DNA of 64,000 bases from Urechis unicinctus (GCA_034190875.2 CM067357.1:17136176-17200175), one strand, 5' to 3'. Positions 9,426 through 22,690 are shown, counted from the stretch's first letter. The notes: a model not told the origin generated them from the sequence alone. Numbers and translations are program-made.

Positions 9426-10121
9426 CATCTACCGAGCCCGGCACCCATTGGTTAACCCAATGTAGTTTATGTATCACCACATTTCCACTTGGCCACTTCC
9501 ATATAATAGTTATGGTTCCTCTGCCCAGATTCAAATGCTGGGAGAGGTCGGATTTGACACATACATGCATTGGAAAGGATCCGTTAGTGTGTCGGACCGG
9601 ACCGGTTTACGACGACACAAGGATTCTGTGTCCCCGGGGCTTGCTTACAGGAGACCAGCGACAGTGCGAGGCGTACACTGTTACTTTGAAGAAGAGTGAA
9701 CCGACAACTCAACTGGTGGAACTTCAACAAGGAGACTTTATTATTGTCACCTGGTGAGATCATTATTCATTCATGTGTGCGGGCGAGAAAGAACAAAAAG
9801 GTTCACTAACAGCCGGCGTGTATATTATTGAAGTTCCAGGTATGTGTTTCATAATGGGACACCGCTGGCATCTGAATGGAGTGGTCCAAAGGAATATAAA
9901 TGCACCCATCAAGTCGACTGAGATATAATAGCCAACCCCAGTTGATCTCCCATCTATAGTGAAGCCAAATTCTGTCATAGAGTTGTTCAAAAGAAAACTA
10001 CGCCAAGAGGTTAACGATTTATCTCCTCGCGGGGTAATAGAACAAACTTCATTAAAACCCTTAAAACCCCTATTCTACGGTAATGATCAAAATACTATTG
10101 TTTCAGACTTTCATATTTATA
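9426..10121. other. No recognised coding content
   Basis: Short open frames follow the Gypsy remnant (one of 112 codons from 9419), but none shows a retroelement or host domain I recognise. It may be decayed pol or flanking sequence. Confidence 0.35.
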
Positions 10122-10452
10122 AGTGAGTGAGTGAGTTTAACGGCACACAAACATGTATGTGTTAATAGATAACTTTGACCTGATTAAGCAGCCGCCTTCT
10201 AGGATAAAATGGAAAAAAGAGGGATATAAAAGTGGATGATGAAAAAGATAAAAATGCAAATAGTATTCTAGGATATGTAACCACCAGACGATTAACTGAA
10301 CCAGGCCATTCCAGCCTCTCGTATAAGCGAAATCCGGGCCTAAGTGGTGTATTGCAGATATGGCCCTCAAAAGGACCACTCCGCTCAACCACCAGGAACC
10401 CACTGCCCACCGACATGAGTTGTAACCCATGGCCAACAGGTTGCCCCCTATA
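10122..10452 (-). mobile_element. SINE, shared-tail family (5'-truncated)
   Basis: Minus strand: it starts inside the family at GGGGGCAACCTGTTGGCC and has the GAGAGGCTGGAATGGCCTGG block, the AAGGCGGCTGCTTAATCAGG block and a GTGCCGTTAAACTC tail followed by (CTCA)n. The (CTCA)n tail matches the sub-type seen at 36.6 kb, not the CTTACCTT sub-type. Confidence 0.75.
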
Positions 10453-13400
10453 ATTCGAGGTTCTTGTAAATGTGTATTTATATGTATATATCATATATGT
10501 TAATAAATGGCCGGCAGCACACTCTTGCACAAAGCCAAATGTGAACACCTAATGTAGTATATTAATAATACCAAAAGAGTCAATCCGTTATTTTTCTCGG
10601 TAAATATTACCTCGCCAAAAAGTTAGGCGTTTTCCAAATGTTTATCTCTTCTAAGAGCCATTAGTGCGTAGCAGATTCCGCGTATAAACCACGATTTACA
10701 ACCATAGGGCAGAGTATTGCTATGACGCTATAGAAGGCATGATGCTGGGATGGAACGCCGCGTTTTTGAATAATCGTGGGCTGACTATCCCGAGAACGGG
10801 ATCGTTTGTGCTAGTCCCGGCTCTCGGATGCTCATTTATCGCTCTTTATTGACTACATCAGACTACACGAATAATGAAGAAAGTGAAAATACTCCGACAC
10901 AGCAAAACTTGGCAAATATATATATTGAGGAGTATTTTTATTTGATGTTACTACATTCAGAGGTCACTTAATCAACTTCAGCACTTCATCATGGAAGACT
11001 CCCGATGAGGTAAGTCGCATTTCTACTCTAGACTCCAGTCAAGAAATAAAATCCTATGTTCCACGGCAATATGTCACACTGTGTTCCGCAAATATATTAT
11101 GCTTTCGCAGAAAATTGCACCCTTTTTAGAAGTTAGCTCATAGGGAACAACAGCGACGTACAGCTCATCACAATCCGCCATAGAATAGTTTTTACTGATA
11201 ACACGTTAAGAGATTACTTTACAATCTTAAATATATATTTATGGCAGTTGTATAAAAATATTTTAATGTATTTTGCTACTCGTGTGTATCATTTAAAGCC
11301 ATTCTGACTTTGTGAAGAAAACTAAAAATATGCCTACAACCAAAGTTGCCTGACTCTTCCCTGACCACAATCTATGTCTGCCTTTAACCACAACTCAAAT
11401 TAATAACTTGACTTATCTCATGCTATTTGGCAGCATTGTGTGCCTGTGCATTATCCTAGTAGTAATTTGCACCACATTGTTTAACCTTTGGCTAGCTAAC
11501 CGGCGGAAATACTGTAAATATTCAGCATATTGGTCATGTGTATGCCATGGAGATAGGAGGAGGATAATGGGGCATGCGTATTGGGTGAGGCATTTACTCA
11601 CTTTAAGTAACTGTATATGTCCACATATATATGATATACGCATCTTACTCGACGTACTGTTTTGTTTTGGGTATAGGGGTAAATCTACCAGTGGTTTAAT
11701 CTATCAGCGCCCACGGCAACACATCATAATGTTGCTGGGGACTGTTTTGTTTACACACCAGGTGGCAGTCTCGAAAAAAAGACACACTGGCTTTAAACAT
11801 CATGTTAATGACCCCTTTGAGTACGATTTTGACTATCTGTTTAATTTCAATGCAGTACTTCTTGTTGTTGTTGTTGTTGTTGCATCAAGCGTAATATGGT
11901 TTTCAGCAACTATATACTATGTACGACGGATTTAAAAATGAAACAAAGCCGTTACAAAACTAAAATATTTTTACTGCGAATACTGAAGATTCAAGCAGCC
12001 AGTATCTGATAAATACTCAGCCGCCTATGCAGAGTTTGTATAAGGTACGCATGCCACGATGAGATCTTAAAGTGCCCATCGAATTCGACCAAGCGCCCCT
12101 CGGCGCGCTCGCTGATATAACTGCATCTCTCACTCGAGGTGGGATGGAGTTGAGAGGGATCACCCTAGAGTAAATTACAGCGAGCTGATCTACTAAGAAC
12201 ATCTAAAGATCGAGACGACGTGTCTTGCTTTGCTCCTACCCTATGACCTTACTCCTTCCCCTGCGTTACAAACGGAATAGACAAAGTAATATTGTGTAGA
12301 TCGTCTGCAGCTTACGAGTCACAGCTTACAAAAACTGCGTACTTACTATGTCTTTGGAAAAGTAGTCAGTATCATTTGGAAAAAATGTCATGGCTTATTT
12401 TCCCTGAAGCTGAATAATTCCTTCGAATCACTGTATGTATCCTCAAGTATGCACATCGCATCACTATTTGTATCCTCGAATAATCACATTGGCTTCCTTT
12501 CTTTACCCATTGAAGAACCGACTATGAACCGTCTAATGTGTCACGAGGCGCTTGTCGCGGCGGGAACCACTACTCGTGCGGAAGGGCTTCACGCCGTTGA
12601 TTCTCCCTATGTATGGGTATTGCATGGTTTACCTTTTTACCCCCCCCCCCCCCCCCCCCCTCCCTTATCTTGACTCAATTCACGGTTGCGAATCTTATCA
12701 GGTTACGGATGTGAAGTTGTCGTGGAGCCTTTGATCGCTCGGTGGAGGACGCATCGCGTGTTTGCAGTGCGTAGGTTTGGGGTTTTGTAGTCGTACTAAT
12801 GGCCTTGACAAGTAAATAACAAGATCAGCGGTACCAAGGTCTTAGCCAGGATTCCTTAACTGTCCGTCCTACCCTTGCTAACCCAACCCAACCCAACCGT
12901 CCCGTCTACACCCCTACCCGCAAACGGCCCGCCACTGGAAATGTGTTAAATTCTTATTGGATTGCTCATCAACTGCAAGCTGCAGAAGTTTTAGTGCAAT
13001 GTTTTAGTTGTGAAACTGGTGCTTTCTTGTATCGTATAATCTTAGCCTTTTCTGGAACTCAAATGCAGGGTTAGTTTCAATAGCTGACAAGCTATATCTC
13101 AAAAATCATGTTGGGAAATTATTGGATCGGGCAATAATATAAACTGCAGTGCTGTACAAGAATATTCCCGACGTGAGGGTGACGTTTACTTGCGCGATCC
13201 CAGTAATATTCTGCGTTCTATGAAAAAGGTTAGACCAAGACGTAGGTTTGTGAAAAATGTAACTAACTTAAAGAAAGTGTTTTTCTCTAAGATATACAAT
13301 ACAGCCCGCCGTATTTTAAAATCACTCGTCCAATAGGACCTGTGACGTCACATCGCAGGTGACTGTCCAAACTGTCTCCTTAACACCTTTTCGCTGTAGC

Positions 13401-14497
13401 ATTCTAGTCATGTCTGGGAGGCAATATCTCGGTGACTACGAATCGGAGAAATATCAAACTAACATGGTTATTTAGAAAATCACAGAGGTTATAAGTTATG
13501 GATGATCTACCAGCTAGAAACAATTTTAAGGACAAGATGCTAGGCGTCGCAAGCCTTATTATCTTATATAGCAATGGACCCCCTTGCTGTTGGAGCCAGC
13601 TTGGCTGCATTCGCACCTTTTGGCGATCGCGACAAAAGTCACCCAAGTCAATTCAACGAGCGCGTTCGGTAGTTTTCGGTTTTTCTTGGCTCGTATATTT
13701 ATATCGATACATGTCACTGTTGCTTGGGGTTATTGACTTAAGTGCCTGTGATCGCGACGTGGGGTCGGATGGGATTATGTCGACCTCGCTACGTAGCCCC
13801 ATGGACGGGTGTGTCTGGCTAACCCTGCGAAGTAAGGTGGTTAGGTTGCATTCGAGTAAAATACTTGGATTTTAAAAACGGGACTGTATGACTTTCCCGT
13901 AATATAAATCGTTACTCCCACGGGACTACGAATTATTTAACTTCAAAATTTAGTTGGCCCGTGAGAGAAATCAAATTTTTCCAATGACAATTACCTTACG
14001 TCGCATAATCCCACGTTTTTTTAAACATAAAACCGCCAGTCATGTGACTTTGGTATTCAGTATGGGTTTCTGGTATGGTCAGTTGCTAATTTTATATTTT
14101 GTGTTTGTTTGTTTTGAGAGAATTGTCTCTTTGGGACTTAGAAAAGCGTACTTTCGCATCGACTCGGTGTTCAAGTTGCAGACATTCGGAGAAATATCGA
14201 CGTCCGACATGTTAGCGGTGAAGCGCATCGACTTTAACACTTTATCTTGGTCTCAACTTGTGGTCGCAACATGTGAGATAATGATTTTATCTGCGTGAAC
14301 TGACAAATATAGGAGATAACAACAACAACATAAAAACCCCAGAGAATTTAGTTCTAAGGCAAAACGTTAAGTATGAATCGCAAAATGAGAATCCCCTCGT
14401 GCAGTGCGTATATTAGCTCCAACAATGGTTTAATAACGGTTCACTTCTCTTGCAGCTACTACAAGCCTGAACACATTCGTACACAGTTACGCCACTG
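10453..14497. other. No supported gene; a few simple-sequence runs
   Basis: Nothing recognisable. A 175-codon plus-strand frame at 11408-11935 is hydrophobic but has no supported start, splice sites or family, and ends in a GTT-repeat-coded valine run. A poly-C run lies at about 12643-12660, and short CCCAA repeats near 12885. Confidence 0.4.
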
Positions 14498-15430
14498 TTG
14501 AACACAGACACGCACACCCACATATCATACATGCATACATACATACGTATATATATATATGTACGTTGGAACGTACGTACATTGGAACGTACATACATAC
14601 GTGCATACGTGCATACATACATACACATCATACGTACATACATACATACATACATACATACATACATACATACATACATACATACATACATACATACATA
14701 CATACATACATACATACATACATACATACATACATACATACATACATACATACATACATACATACATACATACATACATACATACATACATACGCATGTG
14801 TTTGCGCACACACGCTTATACACATACATGCGCACACACATCATACATACATACACACACAATCATACGTCAATTAACATACATATATGCATACATACGT
14901 ACGTACGTACAACCATGCATACACATGCACTTGAACACACATACATACAAACATACACACATACGCACGTACGTAAAGTCATATGTATGTACGTACGCAC
15001 ATACTTCCATACATACATGCATATACACATTCATGCATACATATATTCATACTCACTCACTCACTCACGTACATACATATATGCATGTATACATGCACAC
15101 ACACACGCGCACACATGCATACACACGCATCATACATACATGCATACATACACGTACACTCACTTATATATACACCCATACATACATACGTACGTACATA
15201 TGTATGACACACATACATACATACCTGCGTACATACATACATGCTTGCATCCATGCATGCAAACATACAAACACGTATGCGCACGCACACACATATATAC
15301 ATTCATACACACACATCATATATACTTTCATAAATAGATAAACACACACCAACACATATCATACATACATACACTCACTCTTACACGTCATACATACATA
15401 CATACACCATGCATACATACATGCATGCAT
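14498..15430. repeat. TACA/CATA microsatellite
   Basis: The core at about 14633-14790 is nearly pure (CATA)n, roughly 39 units. It is flanked for about 600 bp by degenerate CATA, CACA and CGTA variants and an (AT)n run at 14549. A small GTACGTTGGAACGTAC-type palindrome lies at the left edge. The long HTYI/VCMY open frames on both strands are products of the 4-bp repeat, not genes. Confidence 0.95.
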
Positions 15431-17499
15431 GCATACACATGCGCACACATATATACATGTGCATGCACCAAATCCCTGTGGCATGCACCATACGTATACA
15501 CGCACACATACAGTAATGCTTTATGATTGTTGCAGGTGGGGTTCTTGTGGGGTGAAGTTTTCGCTCTGAGGAGAGAATCCACGTGACTCTGTTGATCTCC
15601 TTTGTCATTAAAACATCACGTGACGTTGCATGACATGGGAACGGGAGGAACAATAGCATCCACATCGGGGCCGCTTTGCAGAGAGTTGTGAGGAAAATTT
15701 GCAGAGCACAAAAGAAGACTGGACATCCCACATTTGGATTTGGCCCATGTGCTGTATAATGTAACAGTAACCACAGCTATGATAGTAGTACCAACCATCC
15801 ACTATCCGGGTCTGACTACAATGATGCTGAATTTGACAGATTCCACCAGGACAGCCCCATTGTAGTAGAGCGGAAAAACTTGAATACACTTAACCGTGAA
15901 AGTCCCCCAGAGTTAACAATGTGTTAATATGGTACATACTTTATGAATTTTTAAATGTTATTCAACTTCATCCTAGTATAAGATGATAAGATAATCAATA
16001 ATAAGCAAAGAGGGAAAATGCAACATCAAAATATATTATATTATCTATTTCAAACCTTCACTTAAAGGGGGCTTAATATTTTAGGCAACCGGCTAAATAT
16101 ATATGGATTTTCAAGGTTAAAGTCTGCTAAAGACAGAAGCATCATCTGTAGAAGAAAATAATTCAAGGATCCCCCCAGCCAGATCAAACAGCCACAGGTT
16201 AAATTATTATCCATACATTGTCTGTAAAAAGTGTCACAGGTGTATATATTGACAGTCTGATGCTGTGCTTTATACAGAGGCTAGGATAAAGATGAGAAGG
16301 AAAACTTCCTCACCAAGAAAAGGTACTTTTGTTTTCTATGCCCTGTCTCTCAGGATATTTTGTATCAATGGAGTGTATTCTTCAGAAGTTTAGAGTCTCA
16401 TATTGTGATGTGTACAGAAACAGCAGCCACTGAGGGGAAACTGAAGGAAGGTGTGTGCCCCACAAAACCAAACTGGCAGGCCTTAATTGTCTTTGAGTCT
16501 CATTCCAGTTTTGAATTTTTGAGTCTAGACTTAGATTACTGTATTACTGATATTAGTTTACATATGCCCATTGTTATGCATTTAACTGGCAACCATTACA
16601 GTTTGGTGTAAATTTGTTTAAATCTCATTTATAACCATATTATGTGTATCTGCACACAAAAGGCATTTGGACACTGTCTTTTGATTGAAAACAGGGAAGT
16701 CAAATACCTCTTTGCTTATCTTTGCTTTGTGCTATTCAGCAGATGCTTCCATAAGACACTCAAGGAAAGTCAGCCTTGGTTAGTATGATTTTTTCCGTCA
16801 GTACTTGGGAAGAATATACTCATATTAGGGAATTGGATCTGAATGTTTTGAATAATTAAGAAATGTATCTGCATGCTCTTCATCTTACATATTGGGAAAG
16901 AGGGTTGACTATAAATGGGATTTTGATTAACATGATCTGATATACATGAGACTGATAATACAAGCATATTGTTTTCTTTTTCTTTCTATTAAAAGCTGGG
17001 CTCCCTACATTTCTTATTACTTGGGAAGAATGGCAGCTTCGTACTTGCTCATCACGGGCCATATCCACTTTCAGCCAATGACTTTCTCAGTATCCGAGGC
17101 AGTGGATTTAACTAACTTTGACATGATGTCGTTTGTTTGCTTGCAGGAATTTAAGTCGTTTATGGTTTCATTGACCTTCTATGACTTACATGATGTCATT
17201 AACACCCAAAGGTTTATAGATCACAGTTAATCGATGCTTACTGCACCTGGCAATACACCAGAGTCCTGGATTGAGAAACAGGTACCAGCCCTCATGTTTT
17301 GCGTAAGGATTTTCGAACACACCCTAATCAGGCGTTGGGACATGATAATACCAGTGAAATACAGTCATCCACCAAAAAGAAGTAGTAATTTTATTTTATT
17401 GACACAGTTTCACACCCTTCTAGTCCAGTCTGTTTTTCTATGAACATTGTGGTGTAATATTGCATCATTGAGTAAGCTGTGTTTTTTTTTTGTATTCAG
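15431..17499. other. Mostly unassigned; possible upstream exons
   Basis: Short stretches with plausible donors (for example about 16275-16320 and 17146-17211, the latter reading EFKSFMVSLTFYDLHDVINT between TTGCAG and AAG|GTTTAT) could be upstream exons of the gene ending at 18581. I cannot phase them reliably. Confidence 0.25.
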
Positions 17500-17600
17500 T
17501 AACCATTGCTTGTCTGCTTTGTACTGTTATTTGCCCGGCAAGTGATTTTGACATCAGTGTTGGGGTGTATCCTCAAGGTGGTGCACATTGGACAGCAGTA
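17500..17600 (+). CDS. Unidentified gene, internal exon
   Basis: A polypyrimidine-rich acceptor (T9..TATTCAG) and a perfect donor (GTA|GTAAGT) enclose an open 101-bp exon reading TIACLLCTVICPASDFDISV then GVYPQGGAHWTAV. The GAHWTAV end slightly recalls the catalytic His-Trp of Ulp1-type (C48) proteases, but one motif is not enough to name it. Confidence 0.35.
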
Positions 17601-18275
17601 GTAAGTATTGCCTATGTCATAAGATAAGTAAGATATTGTGCCCCTTATTAAATCAGCTTAGAATACTGCTGAAATGATAGAAATGTGGCAGTATTTAGTT
17701 TGTTGTCACATTATGTTAGCATATTTCATTGTAATTAGTGTATTTTAATGAGCATGGTGTAGAACGTGACATATATCTTTGGTATTATTTTTTTCCATTT
17801 TAGATACCTTACAATTCGGCATTAATAAATTGTCTGTGTAACTGGTACTTTGGAAAACTGCATTCTTACATTTAAATGGAAAAGGAATTATTGTTATGTA
17901 TGTATAGATGCTACCATGAAACAAGGCAACATACAAAGACAAAACAAGAAGAGACACATTCAGTCTACTAGAGGTGAGAACTTTTACTTCGAATGTAATG
18001 GTATGTTAATGGTTTGTGGCAATATAACACAGGTAATGAGTTTGCTTGAGCCCTCGTTATCAATCAATTTAGAATGGTATATTGTATGCATGCACATTAT
18101 TAATTTGTTCTTAGTGAAATGTATTTTATGCTTATAAGTTGCAATGAACCTGTTTGAACATATTAATGTGTCTGTTATCTTCAGTTGACCCAGAAGGAAT
18201 AAAGTGGAGCTGTAACTTCTAATATCTCCATATTCATGATATGAATATTGCATCAGTTGGTCCTTCTGGTTGCAG

Positions 18276-18315
18276 ACTTAAACTGCATAAACTGAGGCAT
18301 GATACTGACACATTG
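18276..18315 (+). CDS. Unidentified gene, small penultimate exon
   Basis: Acceptor TGGTTGCAG and donor TTG|GTAAGT bound 40 bp coding LKLHKLRHDTDTL. It joins in phase 0 to the exon at 18489. It is small, so the call depends on its fit with the next exon. Confidence 0.3.
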
Positions 18316-18488
18316 GTAAGTGATAAAATGTGTAAATGTTTTTGAGATGTGATCTTTTGGTTTATAATCTTTAAGGAGTTGTGTGGGCGTGGTAGAAACT
18401 CACTTTCAATGATTATTGATACCTTTGTGATACAACTAAATGTTTTCAAATGACAAAAAGATAAACAGGCATTAACCTTTGTGTACAG

Positions 18489-18581
18489 ATGTACTGCAGC
18501 AAGTTCCCCTTGGGATGCACCAGATCAGACACGGGAGAATATATTCCATGCTTTGTGTTCCCCTTAGACTCGGATGTTTGA
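18489..18581 (+). CDS. Unidentified gene, terminal exon
   Basis: The acceptor TGTACAG is followed by 30 codons (MYCSKFPLGCTRSDTGEYIP, then CFVFPLDSDV) and TGA. The frame continues from the preceding exon. A canonical AATAAA overlaps the base after the stop (18582-18587), which is unusually close but supports a real 3' end. The product is not recognised. Confidence 0.4.
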   Translation: MYCSKFPLGCTRSDTGEYIPCFVFPLDSDV

Positions 18582-18587
18582 AATAAA
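18582..18587 (+). terminator. Polyadenylation signal AATAAA
   Basis: A canonical hexamer directly follows the stop codon of the terminal exon at 18489-18581. Cleavage would be expected 10-30 bp downstream. Confidence 0.4.
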
Positions 18588-18770
18588 ACTGTATCAGTCA
18601 AGCAGTTGATGTTATGTTTCTCTCGGTACTTACTGCTTCATGTGCCTGAAAATGGCATTTTTATGCATCAAATATTGTGATGAGAGCATTGTGGGACCTC
18701 TGTTAGCATGTAACATAGCAACATTCACTTCATGATTGAGTTTTCTCCCAGACTCTACAACATATATTAG

Positions 18771-18965
18771 CTGGTTGGTTTCCCTATAAAGCCTCATTAC
18801 ATGCACTTGCTGGTTTGTTCCCCTTTATAGCCTCATTAGATACACTTGCTGGTTGGGTCCCCTTCATATCCTCATTGCACAAACATGCTGTGTGGGCCAC
18901 CTATATAGCCTCTCAACATACACTTGTTGTGTGGGTCTCCAATATAGCCTACCAACATACACTTA
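18771..18965. repeat. 39-bp minisatellite, five diverged units
   Basis: Five consecutive units of exactly 39 bp start at 18771, 18810, 18849, 18888 and 18927. The consensus is CTGGTTGGGTCCCCTTTATA followed by GCCTCATTACATACACTTG. Units differ at many sites but keep length. The array ends at the base where the 172-bp satellite begins. Confidence 0.85.
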
Positions 18966-21900
18966 ACCCTCATGCATGGAACCATGCATGGTTCTGAGGT
19001 AGTCGGGGTGCCACCACCTCAGAACCATGCATGTTTGAAGCTGGTTCATTGCAGTAGCTAAGAACCATGGGTTTTGGGGTATTTGTAGCGGAATCCGCTA
19101 CCATATCATGTTTTCCCATGGTTCTTAACTACTGGAACCCTCATGCATGGAACCATGCATGGTTCTGAGGTAGTCGGGGTGCCACCACCTCAGAACCATG
19201 CATGTTTGGAAGCTGGTTCATTGCAGTAGCTAAGAACCATGGGTTTTTTGGGGTATTTGTAGCGGAATCCGCTACCATATCATGTTTTCCCATGGTTCTT
19301 AACTACTGGGAACCCTCATGCATGGAACCATGCATGGTTCTGAGGTAGTCGGGGTGCCACCACCTCAGAACCATGCATGTTTGGAAGCTGGTTCATTGCA
19401 GTAGCTAAGAACCATGGGGTTTTGGGGTATTTGTAGCGGAATCCGCTACCATATCATGTTTTCCCATGGTTCTTAACTACTGGAACCCTCATGCATGGAA
19501 CCATGCATGGTTCTGAGGTAGTCGGGGTGCCACCACCTCAGAACCATGCATGTTTGGAAGCTGGTTCATTGCAGTAGCTAAGAACCATGGGTTTTGGGGT
19601 ATTTGTAGCGGAATCCGCTACCATATCATGTTTTCCCATGGTTCTTAACTACTGGAACCCTCATGCATGGAACCATGCATGGTTCTGAGGTAGTCGGGGT
19701 GCCACCACCTCAGAACCATGCATGTTTGGAAGCTGTTCATTGCAGTAGCTAAGAACCATGGGTTTTGGGTATTTGTAGCGGAATCCGCTACCATATCATG
19801 TTTCCCATGGTTCTTAACTACTGGAACCCTCATGCATGGAACCATGCATGGTTCTGAGGTAGTCGGGGTGCCACCACCTCAGAACCATGCATGTGTTGGA
19901 AAGCTGGTTCATTGCAGTAGCTAAGAACCATGGTTTTGGGGTATTTGTAGCGGAATCCGCTACCATATCATGTTTTTCCCATGGTTCTTAACTACTGGAA
20001 CCCTCATGCATGGAACCATGCATGGTTCTGAGGTAGTCGGGGTGCCACCACCTCAGAACCATGCATCAGAACCATGCATGTTTGGAAGCTGGGGTTCATT
20101 GCAGTAGCTACTGGAAACCATGCATGGTTTTGGGGTATTTGTAGCGGAATCCGCTACCGGAATCCGCTACCATATCATGTTTTCCCATGGTTCTTAACTA
20201 CTGGAACCCTCATGCATGGAACCATGCATGGTTCTGAGGTAGTCGGGGTGCCACCACCTCAGAACCATGCATGTTTGGAAGCTGGTTCATTGCAGTAGCT
20301 AAGAACCATGGGGTTTTTGGGGGGTATTTGTAGCGGAATCCGCTACCATATCATGTTTTCCCATTCTTAACTACTGGAACCCTCATGCATGGAACCATGC
20401 ATGGTTCTGAGGTAGTCGGGGTGCCACCACCTCAGAACCATGCATGCATTTTGAAAGCTGGTTCATTGCAGTAGCTAAGAACCATATTTGTAGCGGAATC
20501 CGCTACCATATCATGTTTTTCCCATGGTTCTTAACTACTGGAACCCTCATGCATGGAACCATGCATGGTTCTGAGGTAGTCGGGGTGCCACCACCTCAGA
20601 ACCATGCATGTTTGGAAGCTGGTTCATTGCAGTAGCTAAGAACCATGGGGGTTTTGGGGGGGTATTTGTAGCGGAATCCGCTACCATATCATGTTTTCCC
20701 ATGGTTCTTTACTTACTACTGGAAACCCTCATGCATGGAACCATGCATGGTTCTGAGGTAGTCGGGGTGCCACCACCTCAGAACCATGCATGTTTTTGGA
20801 AGCTGGTTCATTGCAGTAGCTAAGAACCATGGGTTTTGGGGTATTTGTAGCGGAATCCGCTACCATATCATGTTTTCCCATGGTTCTTAACTACTGGAAC
20901 CCTCATGCATGGAACCATGCATGGTTCTGAGGTAGTCGGGGTGCCACCACCTCAGAACCATGCATGTTTGGAAGCTGGTTCATTGCAGTAGCTAAGAACC
21001 ATGGTTTTGGGGTATTTGTAGCGGAATCCGCTACCATATCATGTTTTCCCATGGTTCTTAACTACTGGAACCCTCATGCATGGAACCATGCATGGTTCTG
21101 AGGTAGTCGGGGTGCCACCACCTCAGAACCATGCATGTTTGGAAGCTGGTTCATTGCAGTAGCTAAGAACCATGGGTTTTGGGGTATTTGTAGCGGAATC
21201 CGCTACCATATCATGTTTTTCCATGGTTCTTAACTACTGGAACCCTCATGCATGGAACCATGCATGGTTCTGAGGTAGTCGGGGGGTGCCACCACCTCAG
21301 AACCATGCATGTTTGGAAGCTGGTTCATTGCAGTAGCTAAGAACCATGGGTTTTGGGGTATTTGTAGCGGAATCCGCTACCATATCATGTTTTCCCATGG
21401 TTCTTAACTACTGGAACCCTCATGCATGGAACCATGCATGGTTCTGAGGTAGTCGGGGTGCCACCACCTCAGAACCATGCATGTTTGGAAGCTGGTTCAT
21501 TGCAGTAGCTAAGAACCATGGGTTTTGGGGTATTTGTAGCGGAATCCGCTACCATATCATGTTTTCCCATGGTTCTTAACTACTGGAACCCTCATGCATG
21601 GAACCATGCATGGTTCTGAGGTAGTCGGGGTGCCACCACCTCAGAACCATGCATGTTTGGAAGCTGGTTCATTGCAGTAGCTAAGAACCATGGGTTTTGG
21701 GGTATTTGTAGCGGAATCCGCTACCATATCATGTTTTCCCATGGTTCTTAACTACTGGAACCCTCATGCATGGAACCATGCATGGTTCTGAGGTAGTCGG
21801 GGTGCCACCACCTCAGAACCATGCATGTTTGGAAGCTGGTTCATTGCAGTAGCTAAGAACCATGGGTTTTGGGGTATTTGTAGCGGAATCCGCTACCATA

Positions 21901-22690
21901 TCATGTTTTCCCATGGTTCTTAACTACTGGAACCCTCATGCATGGAACCATGCATGGTTCTGAGGTAGTCGGGGTGCCACCACCTCAGAACCATGCATGT
22001 TTGAAGCTGGTTCATTGCAGTAGCTAAGAACCATGGGTTTTTGGGGTATTTGTAGCGGAATCCGCTACCATATCATGTTTTCCCATGGTTCTTAACTACT
22101 GGAACCCTCATGCATGGAACCATGCATGGTTCTGAGGTAGTCGGGGTGCCACCACCTCAGAACCATGCATGTTTGGAAGCTGGTTCATTGCAGTAGCTAA
22201 GAACCATGGGTTTTGGGGTATTTGTAGCGGAATCCGCTACCATATCATGTTTTCCCATGGTTCTTAACTACTGGAACCCTCATGCATGGAACCATGCATG
22301 GTTCTGAGGTAGTCGGGGTGCCACCACCTCAGAACCATGCATGTTTGAAAGCTGGTTCATTGCAGTAGCTAAAAACCATGGGTTTTGGGGTATTTGTAGC
22401 GGAATCCGCTACCATATCATGTTTTCCCATGGTTCTTAACTACTGGAACCCTCATGCATGGAACCATGCATGGTTCTGAGGTAGTCGGGGTGCCACCACC
22501 TCAGAACCATGCATGTTTGGAAGCTGGTTCATTGCAGTAGCTAAAAACCATGGGTTTTGGGGTATTTGTAGCGGAATCCGCTACCATATCATGTTTTCCC
22601 ATCGGGGTGCCACCACCTCAGAACCATGCATGTTTGAAAGCTGGTTCATTGCAGTAGCTAAAAACCATGGGTTTTTGGGGTATTTGTAGC
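18966..22690. repeat. 172-bp satellite with nested palindromes
   Basis: About 21 head-to-tail units of 171-175 bp plus a rearranged last unit. Each monomer contains three inverted repeats. ATGCATGGTTCTGAGGT pairs with ACCTCAGAACCATGCAT across a 15-bp loop. CAGTAGCTAAGAACCATGGG pairs with its near-perfect complement (one mismatch) around a roughly 45-bp interior. In that interior lies TAGCGGAATCCGCTA. Units differ mainly by 1-3-bp indels in homopolymers. A 20-bp duplication occurs at about 20145-20165 and a deletion at 22603. The reading frames through it are incidental. Confidence 0.97.

Noticed and set aside
11408-11935. 175-codon hydrophobic plus-strand frame
   Set aside because: No ATG at the start, no splice sites, no recognisable family. 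The valine run is coded by a GTT microsatellite.
12880-12900. Telomere-like CCCAA repeats
   Set aside because: Only a few imperfect copies; not the metazoan TTAGGG type and too short.
14413-15355. Long open frames of 60-279 codons on both strands (HTYI and VCMY repeats)
   Set aside because: They are translations of the TACA/CATA microsatellite, which has no stop in several frames.
19645-20823. Open frames of 60-74 codons inside the 172-bp satellite
   Set aside because: They change frame with each 1-bp indel between units and exist only because the repeat lacks stops in places.
18966-22690. CRISPR-like array
   Set aside because: Units are whole-length tandem copies without unique spacers, and the context is eukaryotic.
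18966-22690. Hammerhead ribozyme satellite
   Set aside because: The conserved CUGAUGA and GAAA core elements are not present in the monomer.
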